Below, piece after piece: positions 45,356 through 54,268 of a DNA stretch of 64,000 bases. The number at the start of each line of letters is the position of its first letter. Positions within the stretch are counted from its first letter, which is position 1. A program made the translations under genes and the position numbers. The DNA lies in contig NZ_JBGQOM010000013.1 in NCBI RefSeq assembly GCF_052119645.1, positions 1 through 64,000 on the forward strand, given 5' to 3'. Below the pieces are notes generated by a model. That model searched no databases and was not told the origin of the DNA. It saw only the letters and a list, made by a program, of their open reading frames with translations. Source of the DNA: Paraglaciecola sp030730205. Its GTDB lineage: Bacteria > Pseudomonadota > Gammaproteobacteria > Enterobacterales > Alteromonadaceae.

Positions 45356-46198
45356 ATGACAACACAATATCAAGTGCGTTATGCAGTGGGTCAAAGAGAA
45401 GTTAAAGCGTATGACACCGAACAGCTAAGACAAGAGTTCTTAGTCGATAACTGTATGCAGTCAGATCATATTAATTGGGTATACAGTCATTATGAGCGCT
45501 TTATGGTGGGCGGCGCGGTTCCTGTTACGCAAGTGCTAGTATTAGAAACAATCGACCCACTTAAATCCGCTCACTTTCTTGCCCGGCGCGAGTTGGGCAT
45601 TATCAATATCGGCGGTGCCGGTGTGATTAAAGTGGGCGATGAATCGTTTGAGTTGGCCAAAGAAGAAGCCTTGTACGTTGGGCAAACCACAGAGTCAGTC
45701 AGTTTTAGCTCGGTCGATGCAAAAAATCCAGCCCGTTTTTACCTTAATTCAACCCCGGCTCATCACGCTTTTCCTCATAAAAAAGTGGGTAAATCGGATG
45801 CCAATGTGTTGCATCTAGGTAGCCAAGCAACCTGTAACGAAAGAGATATCAATCAGCTTCTGATTAATACCGTAGTTGAAACCTGTCAATTGCAAATGGG
45901 CTTAACCCGACTGGCACAGGGCAGTGTGTGGAATACCATGCCAGCTCATCAACATGATAGACGCAACGAAGTGTATTTTTATTTTGATTTAGCCGAACAC
46001 CAAGCGGTGTGCCATTTTATGGGGGAGCCCAAAGAAACTCGTCATATTTGGGTGGCCAATGAAAACGCGGTGATATCACCTCCATGGTCAATTCATTGCG
46101 GGGTAGGAACAGGAAACTATGCCTTTATTTGGGGGATGGCGGGTGAAAATCTCGATTACGATGACATGGATAAATACCAAGCCGATCAATTACGTTAA
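45356..46198 (+). CDS. kduI: 5-keto-4-deoxyuronate isomerase KduI
   Basis: ATG 45356 follows AAGGAG by nine bases and gives 280 residues, close to the 278 of E. coli; the frame is open further upstream inside kduD. The cupin metal ligands are all present at positions shifted by two from E. coli: His198, His200, Glu205 and His247. Landmarks VYSHYERFMVGG and RRELGIINIGGAG support the call. It isomerises 5-keto-4-deoxyuronate, formed spontaneously from unsaturated galacturonate, to the substrate of KduD. It lies 13 bases after kduD. Confidence 0.96.
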   Translation: MTTQYQVRYAVGQREVKAYDTEQLRQEFLVDNCMQSDHINWVYSHYERFMVGGAVPVTQVLVLETIDPLKSAHFLARRELGIINIGGAGVIKVGDESFELAKEEALYVGQTTESVSFSSVDAKNPARFYLNSTPAHHAFPHKKVGKSDANVLHLGSQATCNERDINQLLINTVVETCQLQMGLTRLAQGSVWNTMPAHQHDRRNEVYFYFDLAEHQAVCHFMGEPKETRHIWVANENAVISPPWSIHCGVGTGNYAFIWGMAGENLDYDDMDKYQADQLR

Positions 46199-46218
46199 TA
46201 TTTACTGGAGAGAATAAA

Positions 46219-47199
46219 ATGAGGTACTTCAGGCTGGGTGCATGTACTGCGCTAGTGGTCTTAATTTCTATGTTAAGTGCATGCAGTAAAACCGACGATA
46301 CCGTCATTTTACGTCTAGGGCACTCGCTAGATACGCAGCACACAGTGCACAAAGCCATGGTGTATTTAGGTCAAAGGCTGGATTTTTACTCAGAAGGTAA
46401 AATGAAAGTGATTATCTATCCCAGCAGTCAACTGGGCTCAGAGCGAGAAATGGTTGAACTACTACAAATCGGTAGTTTAGCCATGACCAAAGTGTCAGCT
46501 AGCCCGTTAGAAGGTTTTGTGCCCGAAATGCAGTTGTTTAGCATTCCTTATGTTTTTCGGGATCGGCAACATTTTTGGACGGTCTTAAACAGTGAGTTAG
46601 GTAAGTCTCTGTTACAAGGCTCCGAGAAAGTTAGATTAAAAGGTTTAGGGTATTACGATGCTGGCAGTCGAAGCTTTTATACCACCGACACACCAGTGCA
46701 TACCCCAGCCGATTTAAAAGGCAAAAAAATTCGGGTGCTAAATAGCCCCACTGCGGTAAAAACGGTGCAAGCCTTAGGTGGGGCCGCCACGCCGGTATCA
46801 TGGGGTGAGCTTTATACCGCACTGCAACAAGGTGTGGTAGATGGCGCTGAGAATAATCCTCCCAGTTACTTTTTGTCCCGTCATTATGAAATTTCGCGTT
46901 ACTACACCTTAGACGAACACACCTCGGTGCCGGATGTCATGCTGGCCAGTTTAGCCGTTTGGAATAGCTTAACGCCTGAGCAACAACAATGGTTAAGCCT
47001 AGCGATGGCCGACTCAGTTGAGTATCAAAAACAGTTGTGGCAAGAGGCGTCTGATGAAGCACTTGCGGCAGTAAAAGCGGCAGGGGTTGAAGTCATCTAC
47101 CCAAACAAACAGCTGTTTAGAGATGCGGTGGTTGATTTTCATCAATCATTTGCTGGCACCCCTGTGGGCGACATTATGCAACAAATTGAAAAAATGTAG
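46219..47199 (+). CDS. TRAP transporter substrate-binding protein (DctP), lipid-anchored
   Basis: The 326-residue protein has a lipoprotein signal MRYFRLGACTALVVLISMLSAC, which is uncommon for this normally free periplasmic family. The DctP fold is clear: LRLGHSLDTQHTVHKAM, SQLGSEREMVELLQIGSL, and KKIRVLNSP with the carboxylate-binding Arg172, then AATPVSWGELYTALQQGVVDGAENN. It delivers an organic acid, here most likely galacturonate or an unsaturated/keto derivative, to the DctQM permease. It follows kduI by 20 bases and precedes both permease genes. Substrate is inferred from the operon. Confidence 0.92.
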   Translation: MRYFRLGACTALVVLISMLSACSKTDDTVILRLGHSLDTQHTVHKAMVYLGQRLDFYSEGKMKVIIYPSSQLGSEREMVELLQIGSLAMTKVSASPLEGFVPEMQLFSIPYVFRDRQHFWTVLNSELGKSLLQGSEKVRLKGLGYYDAGSRSFYTTDTPVHTPADLKGKKIRVLNSPTAVKTVQALGGAATPVSWGELYTALQQGVVDGAENNPPSYFLSRHYEISRYYTLDEHTSVPDVMLASLAVWNSLTPEQQQWLSLAMADSVEYQKQLWQEASDEALAAVKAAGVEVIYPNKQLFRDAVVDFHQSFAGTPVGDIMQQIEKM

Positions 47200-47207
47200 G
47201 CTAAGTG

Positions 47208-47711
47208 ATGAATTCCATACTCAAATATTTAGATAAAACACTCGCAGGGGCACTGATTGGGGTCATGCTGTGTATTTTGTTGGCAGTAAGTTGGCAAGTT
47301 GTGTCCCGTTACCTGCTAAAAGATCCCAGTTCAGTGACCGAAGAATTGGCGCGCTTTTTATTGATATGGGTGGGTCTATTAGGCGCGGTCTACGCTTATC
47401 GCACCAACAGTCACCTTGGACTTAACATTGTATTAGACAAAATGGCTGACAAGCCCAAAAAACTCACTCTCATTCTCATACAACTTTTGGTCATTGTATT
47501 TTCGGCCTTAGTATTGGTATTTGGTGGTAGCGAACTGGTTGAACTGACTATGGAGCTTAACCAAATTTCTGCAGCATTAAGCGTCAATATGGGGGTGGTG
47601 TACGCTATTGTCCCTATCTCAGGCTGTCTGTTAATTATCTATTCACTGGCTAATTTAGTGGATTTGTACAAGGGTAAAATTATCGAAATTAATACTAAGG
47701 ATACTGTGTAA
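47208..47711 (+). CDS. TRAP transporter small permease (DctQ)
   Basis: The protein of about 167 residues has four helices and the DctQ hallmark WQVVSRYLLKDPSSVTEELARFLLIW at about 28-53. A GTG at 47205 directly precedes the ATG. It forms the small membrane subunit that joins the large DctM permease. Its stop codon overlaps the start of the DctM gene by one base, and it lies eight bases after the binding-protein gene. Confidence 0.93.
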   Translation: MNSILKYLDKTLAGALIGVMLCILLAVSWQVVSRYLLKDPSSVTEELARFLLIWVGLLGAVYAYRTNSHLGLNIVLDKMADKPKKLTLILIQLLVIVFSALVLVFGGSELVELTMELNQISAALSVNMGVVYAIVPISGCLLIIYSLANLVDLYKGKIIEINTKDTV

Positions 47712-49006
47712 TGGGCATGACAGCGTTTGTTCTACTTTTGGTGTTTTTTGTATTATTGATTTTATCGGTGCCGATTTCTTTCAGTATTGGGATTGCCACG
47801 TTGGTGACCATGCTAATGAGCATGGACCTTACGCCTGCGGTCACAACAATGGCCCAGAGGATGGCAGGGGGCTTGAACAGTTTTGCCTTACTTGCCATTC
47901 CCTTTTTTGTGCTCTCTGGCATGATAATGGGCCGCGGCGGTATTGCTAAAAGACTCATCGAATGCGCGATGGCCCTCATCGGCGCTCTACCTGGCGGCTT
48001 AGCCCTAGTGAATGTGGTGTCGTGTATGTTATTTGGCGCCATTTCTGGCTCTGCGGTTGCTGCAACATCCGCCATTGGCAGTTTTATGTTGCCTGAAATG
48101 AAGAAAAAAGGCTACGACCCCAATTTCAGTGCAGCTGTCACTGCTGCCGCTGCAACCACTGGTATGCTAATTCCACCCAGCAATATCCTTATTATTTACG
48201 CCATTGCCAGTGGAGGTGTTTCCATTGCGGCTCTATTTATGGCGGGGTATTTACCCGGCATATTAGTGGGCTTAGCGTTGATGATAGTGTGCGTTATATA
48301 TGCAAAACGTAAAGGTTACCCCACGGGCGACCGTCTACCAATGGCAATCGTGGTAAAGAAAACCTTAGCCGCAGTACCCAGTTTATTTTTAATCTTTATA
48401 GTTATTGGGGGCATTATCGGTGGAGTGTTTACGGCTACTGAGGCAGGTGCCATTGCGGTGTTGTATTCAATGTTGCTATCAATGGGCGTTTACCGTGAAG
48501 TAAAAATGAGTGAGTTTCCGGCCTTGTTATTAAAGTCAGCGGAAACCACTGCCATCGTATTATTGCTCATCGGTGCTTCGACAGCGATGTCGTGGTTATT
48601 GTCTTTTGAAAATATTCCGCAAACCTTTAGCCAGTTTTTACTCGAACTTAGCGACAACCCCATCATCATTTTACTCATTATTAATTTAGTGTTGATTGTG
48701 GTGGGTGCGTTTTTGGATATGACGCCGGCCGTGCTTATTTTTACCCCCATCTTTTTACCGGTGGCAATGGAATTAGGCATGTCACCTCTGCAGTTTGGTA
48801 TCATGATGGTCCTCAATTTATCGATTGGGCTTTGCTCGCCGCCAGTAGGTGCGGTGCTATTTGTTACCTGTGCTATCGCTAAAACTAAATTAGAAAATAT
48901 TATAAAACCGCTTATTCCCCTGTACTTTGCCATGTTTGTTGTTTTGATGTTGGTAACTTATGTACCATGGGTAAGTGAAGCTTTTCCTCGTTGGTTAGGA
49001 TTGTAA
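47711..49006 (+). CDS. TRAP transporter large permease (DctM)
   Basis: The 431-residue protein has about 12 helices and matches DctM: VPISFSIGIATL near the start, ALLAIPFFVLSGMIMGRGGI, FGAISGSAVAATSAIGSFMLPEM and PPSNILIIYAIASGGVS. It is the Na+-driven transport subunit in the inner membrane. Start ATG shares its A with the dctQ stop. The IclR gene begins three bases after its stop, so all five genes from kduD to this one, plus IclR, read as one operon. Confidence 0.95.
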   Translation: MGMTAFVLLLVFFVLLILSVPISFSIGIATLVTMLMSMDLTPAVTTMAQRMAGGLNSFALLAIPFFVLSGMIMGRGGIAKRLIECAMALIGALPGGLALVNVVSCMLFGAISGSAVAATSAIGSFMLPEMKKKGYDPNFSAAVTAAAATTGMLIPPSNILIIYAIASGGVSIAALFMAGYLPGILVGLALMIVCVIYAKRKGYPTGDRLPMAIVVKKTLAAVPSLFLIFIVIGGIIGGVFTATEAGAIAVLYSMLLSMGVYREVKMSEFPALLLKSAETTAIVLLLIGASTAMSWLLSFENIPQTFSQFLLELSDNPIIILLIINLVLIVVGAFLDMTPAVLIFTPIFLPVAMELGMSPLQFGIMMVLNLSIGLCSPPVGAVLFVTCAIAKTKLENIIKPLIPLYFAMFVVLMLVTYVPWVSEAFPRWLGL

Positions 49007-49018
49007 TTTATGGAACGT

Positions 49019-49792
49019 TATTTAATACCTGGTGTTGTACATGCGTGTGAAGTTATGCGGTTATTAGCAAAACACGACAAAGGCATGACATCTCAACAAA
49101 TTGAAACGGCTTTAGGCTTGCCTCGTACCACGGTGTTTCGTTTGTTACGTACATTGTGTGCCCAACAAATGCTAGAGAAAAAAGAAAAGAAATATTTCTG
49201 TGGTGCTGATTTGATGAACATTGGTTTGCAGGTAATAAGTGCCGATCGTTTACATCAAATAGCGATCCCTCATGTACAGCGGCTCGCGTTAAAAACGGGC
49301 CATACTGCTCACTTAGCCGTTCCTCATCATGGTAGTGCTTTGATCGTTGAAGTATTTGACAGCCCACATCCTTTAAAAGTGGCGAGTCGACCCGGTATGC
49401 GCGCACTCATGCATTGCTCTTCAACCGGTAAAATATTTTTAGCCTTTTTGTATTATGACAATCTGGACTTAATATTTGCCGACAAGCCCATGGAGAAATG
49501 TACTGCGAATACCATTACAGAAGTAGAAGGATTACGCAAAGAGTTGCAGAAAGTCATGGCTCTGGGTTACGCAGTAGATGATCAAGAGTACCATCCCGAC
49601 GTGCGTTGTGTTGCTGCTCCTGTGCGCGACAACCGTGGAGTAGTTGTCGCCGCAATCGGTATTACTGCACCCGCTAGCTCGTTTACCAAAGCGCAGATAC
49701 CCCATTTTGCTGCGCAGGTTAAGGAAGCTGCCAATGCCATATATAAAGATGCTTATCAGCTAGAAGCGGAACAAAGAAGTAAAACAGGGTAA
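49019..49792 (+). CDS. IclR family transcriptional regulator of the uronate operon
   Basis: The protein is about 260 residues when read from ATG 49010; the coordinates here would trim three codons, and the ATG at 49010, three bases after dctM, is the one to use if the spacing holds. The N-terminal winged helix (about 10-65) has TSQQIETALGLPRTTVFRLLRTL, and the effector domain (about 80-250) has HTAHLAVPHHGSALIVE and CVAAPVRDNRGVVVAAIGI. IclR proteins such as E. coli KdgR repress pectin genes and release DNA on binding 2-keto-3-deoxygluconate. Its place at the end of the kduD-TRAP operon suggests autoregulation. A terminator hairpin follows. Confidence 0.85.
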   Translation, partial: YLIPGVVHACEVMRLLAKHDKGMTSQQIETALGLPRTTVFRLLRTLCAQQMLEKKEKKYFCGADLMNIGLQVISADRLHQIAIPHVQRLALKTGHTAHLAVPHHGSALIVEVFDSPHPLKVASRPGMRALMHCSSTGKIFLAFLYYDNLDLIFADKPMEKCTANTITEVEGLRKELQKVMALGYAVDDQEYHPDVRCVAAPVRDNRGVVVAAIGITAPASSFTKAQIPHFAAQVKEAANAIYKDAYQLEAEQRSKTG

Positions 49793-49802
49793 GGATTTAA
49801 TG

Positions 49803-49854
49803 AGACGTTTTAAGTTAATTATTATGGATATGCTTAATTAAACGTCTGTTTTTA
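49803..49854 (+). terminator. Probable terminator after the IclR gene
   Basis: AGACGTTT (49803-49810) pairs with AAACGTCT (49840-49847), extended inward by TTAAG / CTTAA, and is followed by GTTTTT. Confidence 0.6.
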
Positions 49855-49966
49855 AAGAAAAATTTGCTTAAAGGTGTCAAGTTATTTCACAATAAGTAAA
49901 TTTTGCGTTTTAGTTGCTTGTGCTATTGAGGGTCAATAAGGTGCTGGCATGAATCAAGGAACACTA

Positions 49967-50995
49967 ATGAGTGAAAAAAAGCCAACTATTAATGACGTAG
50001 CCAGAGAAGCAGGGGTATCGAAACGTACCGTTTCCCGTGTTATCAATGGTTCAACAAACGTTGGCGCCAAAACCTTAGAGATCATCCAAGCCGTTATAAA
50101 ACGCTTAGACTATTCGCCCGATAAGCAGGCGAGGGGCTTAGCGTCGAGTCGCTCCTATTTATTAGGCTTGATTTACGATAACCCTGATGCGTTGTATATC
50201 GACCAAGTTCAACGAGGAGTGTTGGATATTTGTTCAAAAAAAGGCTACGAATTAGTTGTTCATCCTTGTAAATATCACAGTGCTGATTTAGTGCAAAATT
50301 GTCTCAATTTCATCCGCCGTTCAAGTATTGATGGCGTCATCGTGCTACCGCCCGTTTCTGAATCTAAAGATTTGGCTGCCGCTTTACGAGAAGCTGGCTT
50401 GTGTTATGTGCGTATGGCCTCCGTTGATTTAGACGACCATACTAATATCGTGGTATCAGATGAACGGGCGGCCATGAGTGAAATGGCGCGCTACATGCAC
50501 TCTTTAGGTCACAGAGATATTGGTTTTATTACGGGCCCCTTACATTACTACTCATCCATTGAACGACTAGAAGGTTTTCGTGACTCTCTTGCCCAGTTAA
50601 CACTGGCTTTAAATGATGAACTTGTCATTGAGGGTGAAAACTCCTACCAAAGTGGTATCGATTGTGCTATGACCTTGTTGCAACACCCGCGTCGTCCCAC
50701 TGCCATATTTGCAAATAACGATGAGATGGCAGCAGGAGTATTAAAGGCTGCGGTACAGTTAGGTATAAAGGTACCAGAAGAATTATCCATAGCCGGCTTT
50801 GATGACAACTTGTTGGCCTCTCGCATTATTCCTTCTTTAACCACAATTCAAAGACCTGTGGGCGCAATGGCCTCGTTGGCAGCGCATAAAATTATTCAAT
50901 CTATTGAGAAAGTGAAAAATCAAGGCCCAGAAAGTGACTTTTTGGTTAAACCCCATTTAATAATACGAGAGTCTACGAGCGCAGTAAAAGCGTAA
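49967..50995 (+). CDS. LacI family regulator, likely master repressor of the pectin locus
   Basis: The protein of about 342 residues starts at ATG 49967, seven bases after AAGGA; an upstream ATG at 49949 is less likely. The helix-turn-helix is TINDVAREAGVSKRTVSRVIN (residues 7-27), with hinge ARGLASSRS, then a periplasmic-binding-protein-like effector domain (VIVLPPVSES, FITGPLHYYSS, AIFANNDEMAAG, SIAGFDDN). LacI members bind palindromes with a central CpG through this hinge, and the locus holds six copies of TGCYACCGGTGGCA with a central CG. No such operator lies before this gene itself. The ligand is probably galacturonate or a derivative, by inference. Confidence 0.9.
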   Translation: MSEKKPTINDVAREAGVSKRTVSRVINGSTNVGAKTLEIIQAVIKRLDYSPDKQARGLASSRSYLLGLIYDNPDALYIDQVQRGVLDICSKKGYELVVHPCKYHSADLVQNCLNFIRRSSIDGVIVLPPVSESKDLAAALREAGLCYVRMASVDLDDHTNIVVSDERAAMSEMARYMHSLGHRDIGFITGPLHYYSSIERLEGFRDSLAQLTLALNDELVIEGENSYQSGIDCAMTLLQHPRRPTAIFANNDEMAAGVLKAAVQLGIKVPEELSIAGFDDNLLASRIIPSLTTIQRPVGAMASLAAHKIIQSIEKVKNQGPESDFLVKPHLIIRESTSAVKA

Positions 50996-51164
50996 GAATC
51001 ACAAGTAGGAGAGTGGGCTTAAACCGCTAACCTAAATTTAACATTTAACTAAATATCAATATTCAGCCTAGGCTAATTTGCACCTGGTATTGGAGCCCTT
51101 CACACAAGGGAAATGACTGATTTTGCTGGTTTATCAGTATTCGTGGGTTGCTCATATTAGTTAA

Positions 51165-51193
51165 TTGACAACAGAATTTTAACACAATAAAAT
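51165..51193 (+). promoter_or_regulatory. Sigma-70 promoter of the GH28-uxaA-uxaC operon
   Basis: TTGACA (51165-51170), 17-base spacer, TAAAAT (51188-51193). The last T of the -10 box is the first base of operator 4. Confidence 0.8.
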
Positions 51194-51206
51194 GCCACCG
51201 GTGGCA
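51193..51206. promoter_or_regulatory. LacI-type operator 4
   Basis: Perfect palindrome TGCCACCGGTGGCA placed over the transcription start of the catabolic operon. Confidence 0.9.
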
Positions 51207-51305
51207 AGCAAGAGAGACAATAAGCCATTTATGTATGTAAACAATGCAAGTTTTATTCGATTAATTGACGCTACATTTATTGAAAACAAGAGGAAGTAGA
51301 GCCTG

Positions 51306-52757
51306 ATGCTAAGACGACAATTTCTGAAATCAACCCTAAGCCTGTGTGTGCTTGCCGCGTTACCTGGCTGTGTCAGTCAATCGAATAAGTCATTTGCAGC
51401 AGCACGATTCAGCCAACAGCAGTTTGAAACCTTAAGTAATGCCGTATTGGATAGTGTCGCTCAAACCTCTTTTCCAGATAAAGATTTCAATGTGCAAGCT
51501 TTTGGTGCATTGGGTGACAAACAACACGACAATACGTTAGCCTTTGCGAATGCCATTGAAGCCTGCTTTGTTGCCGGTGGTGGTCGCGTTGTTGTGCCCG
51601 CTGGTGATTACTTAACCGGTCCAATCCATTTAAAATCCAATGTTAATTTGCACTTAGCGGATAACTCCACTTTGTTTTTTATACCAGAGCCAGAGCGTTA
51701 TTTGCCAGCAGTGCTGACGCGTTGGGAGGGGGTTGAGTTAATGGGTTATTCGCCACTTATCTATGCATACCAACAAGAGAATATCGCCATAACTGGCAAC
51801 GGTTTAATCCATGGTGGTGCTGACAACGACACATGGTGGCCATGGAAGGGCCCCCATAAAGAGTCTCATTGGAGCGCGGTAAAAGACAATAAACATCAAA
51901 AAGCAGGGCGCGATCAATTGTTCGAGGATGCCGAAAACGGTGTCCCCGTTGAAAAGCGTATGTATGCCCAAGGTGCGTATTTACGTCCCCCCATGATTCA
52001 AACCTATGCATGCAAAAAAGTGTTAATAGAGGGGGTAACCTTAACCCAATCGCCTTTTTGGCTTATCAATCCTGTGATGTGTGAAGATGTAACCGTCAGA
52101 AATGTCACGTGTCGTAGCCACGGGCCCAATAATGATGGCTGTGACCCCGAGTCGTGTAACAGGGTATTAATTGAAGGATGTACCTTTGACACGGGTGATG
52201 ACTGTATTGCCCTTAAGTCAGGGCGCAATGCCGATGGCCGCCGCCTAAATTTACCCATTCAGAATGTGTTAGTCAGAAATTGTAAGATGAAGGACGGTCA
52301 CGGCGGTATGGTAATAGGAAGTGAAATCTCTGGAGGTGCGCGTAATATCTTTATGCACGATTGTGAGATGAGTAGTCCAGAACTTGAAAGAGCTATCCGT
52401 ATTAAAACAAATTCAGTGCGTGGCGGACTCATCGAAAATATCTACATCAATAATGTGCAAATTGGTGAAGTAAGGGATGCCATTGTGATTAATTTTTATT
52501 ACGAAGAAGGGGACGCCGGACAATTTGACCCACAAGTTCGCAATATTCATATAAATAAACTTACTGTAGAAAATGCGGCCCATGCCTTTTTTATTAAGGG
52601 GTTTGAGCGCGCCCCTATTGTGGGTATCCATCTTTCGGACTGCCATTTTAAAAATGTGAAATTGCCCAACATAGTTGAGCATGTCAAACACTTCACTTTA
52701 GATGAGGTATTCATCGGTGATATGCCGCTATTAGCCAAAGATTTAGTGACCGCTTAA
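51306..52757 (+). CDS. GH28 polygalacturonase with Tat-like lipoprotein signal
   Basis: The 483-residue right-handed beta-helix enzyme carries all four GH28 motifs: NNDGCDP (275-281), TGDDC with the catalytic Asp pair (298-299), GHGG (331-334) and RIK (365-367). The N-terminus MLRRQFLKSTLSLCVLAALPGC combines a twin-arginine RRQFLK motif with a lipobox ending at Cys22, so export by Tat and anchoring to a membrane are likely. It hydrolyses galacturonan, probably as an exo-acting periplasmic enzyme on imported oligomers. First gene of an operon of six, 10 bases before uxaA. Confidence 0.94.
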   Translation: MLRRQFLKSTLSLCVLAALPGCVSQSNKSFAAARFSQQQFETLSNAVLDSVAQTSFPDKDFNVQAFGALGDKQHDNTLAFANAIEACFVAGGGRVVVPAGDYLTGPIHLKSNVNLHLADNSTLFFIPEPERYLPAVLTRWEGVELMGYSPLIYAYQQENIAITGNGLIHGGADNDTWWPWKGPHKESHWSAVKDNKHQKAGRDQLFEDAENGVPVEKRMYAQGAYLRPPMIQTYACKKVLIEGVTLTQSPFWLINPVMCEDVTVRNVTCRSHGPNNDGCDPESCNRVLIEGCTFDTGDDCIALKSGRNADGRRLNLPIQNVLVRNCKMKDGHGGMVIGSEISGGARNIFMHDCEMSSPELERAIRIKTNSVRGGLIENIYINNVQIGEVRDAIVINFYYEEGDAGQFDPQVRNIHINKLTVENAAHAFFIKGFERAPIVGIHLSDCHFKNVKLPNIVEHVKHFTLDEVFIGDMPLLAKDLVTA

Positions 52758-52767
52758 GGTAGATAAA

Positions 52768-54246
52768 ATGAAGCCCTTATTAAAAATTCATGGTAACGAT
52801 AATGTTGCAGTAGCAACACGAGACCTAAGTAAAGGCGAGGCCTTTGCAGAATTTAATTTACATTTAATTAATGATATTCCCCGCGGGCACAAAGTGGCCT
52901 TGGTCGATTTGGCCGTAAATGACAAAGTCATTAAGTACGGTTTCGAAATTGGGGGGATGACTGAAACCGCCAAAGCGGGAAGCCATGTTCACAGTCATAA
53001 CCTCAAAACCAATTTAAAAGATGGTACTCAGTATCAATACAATCCGATCGAAATTCAGCCCTCAATTGACGATTGTCAATATACCTTTAATGGTTTTCGG
53101 CGTAGTAACGGGAAAGTGGGTATTCGTAATGAAGTATGGATCATCAATACAGTAGGCTGTGTAAATCGTACGGCACAACGTATTGCACAATTGTGCAGCC
53201 AGCGTTTTTTTGGTCAGGCTGATGCTTTTGTTGCCTTTACTCATCCCTTCGGGTGTTCGCAATTAGGGGATGATTTAAAAGATACCCGTGCCATTTTAGC
53301 CTCTTTGTTAACACACCCGAATGCAGGTGCAGTGTTGGTAGTTGGTTTAGGATGTGAAAACAATCAAATGGCGGCTTTGTTAGAACAAGCTGGTGAGTAC
53401 GATCCTGCACGACTGCGTTTCTATAATTCGCAGCAAGTAGGTGATGAAATCGAAGAGGGTATTAATGCTATTGCAGAAATGTTGCCTTTATTAGCACAAG
53501 ACAAAAGGGTGCCTTGTCCCGCTAGCGAGTTGGTACTGGGTATGAAGTGCGGTGGTTCAGATGCATTTAGTGGCATTACCGCCAACCCATTGGTTGGCCG
53601 CATGGCAGACAAAATTACCGAAATAGGTGGCACAGCAATCCTCACTGAAACACCTGAAATGTTTGGAGCTGAACAAATACTAATGAATCGGGCTACTAAC
53701 AGCGCGGTGTTTGGGCAAATTGTTGATTTAGTCAATGAGTTCAAGCAGTACTTTATTGATCATAACCAGCCCATCTATGAAAACCCATCGCCTGGTAATA
53801 AAGCCGGGGGCCTTACTACACTGGAAGAAAAATCACTTGGCGCTATTCAAAAAGGCGGGCAAGCCATTGTTAATCAAGTGCTTGATTACGGTCAAGCCGC
53901 CAGCAGTAAAGGCTTAGTTTTATTGCAGGCACCCGGTAACGATGCGGTGTCATCTACCGCGTTGGCTGCTAGTGGTGCACATTTTGTGTTATTTACTACT
54001 GGCCGCGGCACGCCACTTGGTTTTCCGGTTCCCACGGTGAAAATTTCCTCAAACAGTGAACTAGCCCAACACAAACCCCATTGGATTGATTTCAATGCCG
54101 GCATCGTACTCGATGGCGTGAGTATGGATGATTGCGCTGAGCAATTCTTTGCTCAAATTCTCAAGTTTGCCTCAGGTCAAACAACCAAAAATGAAGTAAA
54201 CGATTGTCGTGAAATCGCAATCTGGAAGCGTGGCGTTACGCTCTAA
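52768..54246 (+). CDS. uxaA: Altronate dehydratase UxaA
   Basis: The 492-residue protein is the full-length form: an N-terminal SAF domain (about 1-90, with SHVHSHNL) joined to the catalytic C-terminal domain with FNGFRRSNGKVGIRNEVWIINTV, THPFGCSQLGDD and MKCGGSDAFSGITANP. It dehydrates D-altronate to 2-keto-3-deoxygluconate, using Fe2+ or Mn2+. This is the galacturonate branch of hexuronate catabolism. It lies 10 bases after GH28 and 22 bases before uxaC. Confidence 0.95.
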   Translation: MKPLLKIHGNDNVAVATRDLSKGEAFAEFNLHLINDIPRGHKVALVDLAVNDKVIKYGFEIGGMTETAKAGSHVHSHNLKTNLKDGTQYQYNPIEIQPSIDDCQYTFNGFRRSNGKVGIRNEVWIINTVGCVNRTAQRIAQLCSQRFFGQADAFVAFTHPFGCSQLGDDLKDTRAILASLLTHPNAGAVLVVGLGCENNQMAALLEQAGEYDPARLRFYNSQQVGDEIEEGINAIAEMLPLLAQDKRVPCPASELVLGMKCGGSDAFSGITANPLVGRMADKITEIGGTAILTETPEMFGAEQILMNRATNSAVFGQIVDLVNEFKQYFIDHNQPIYENPSPGNKAGGLTTLEEKSLGAIQKGGQAIVNQVLDYGQAASSKGLVLLQAPGNDAVSSTALAASGAHFVLFTTGRGTPLGFPVPTVKISSNSELAQHKPHWIDFNAGIVLDGVSMDDCAEQFFAQILKFASGQTTKNEVNDCREIAIWKRGVTL

Positions 54247-54268
54247 TCAAATTAATAAGGAGCCTTCA

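Larger units (their letters stand above)
50996..51305. other. 310-base promoter region of the polygalacturonase operon
   Basis: No gene. Contains a near-consensus promoter (51165-51193) and operator 4 (51193-51206) about 100 bases before the GH28 start; otherwise no structure stands out. Confidence 0.7.
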
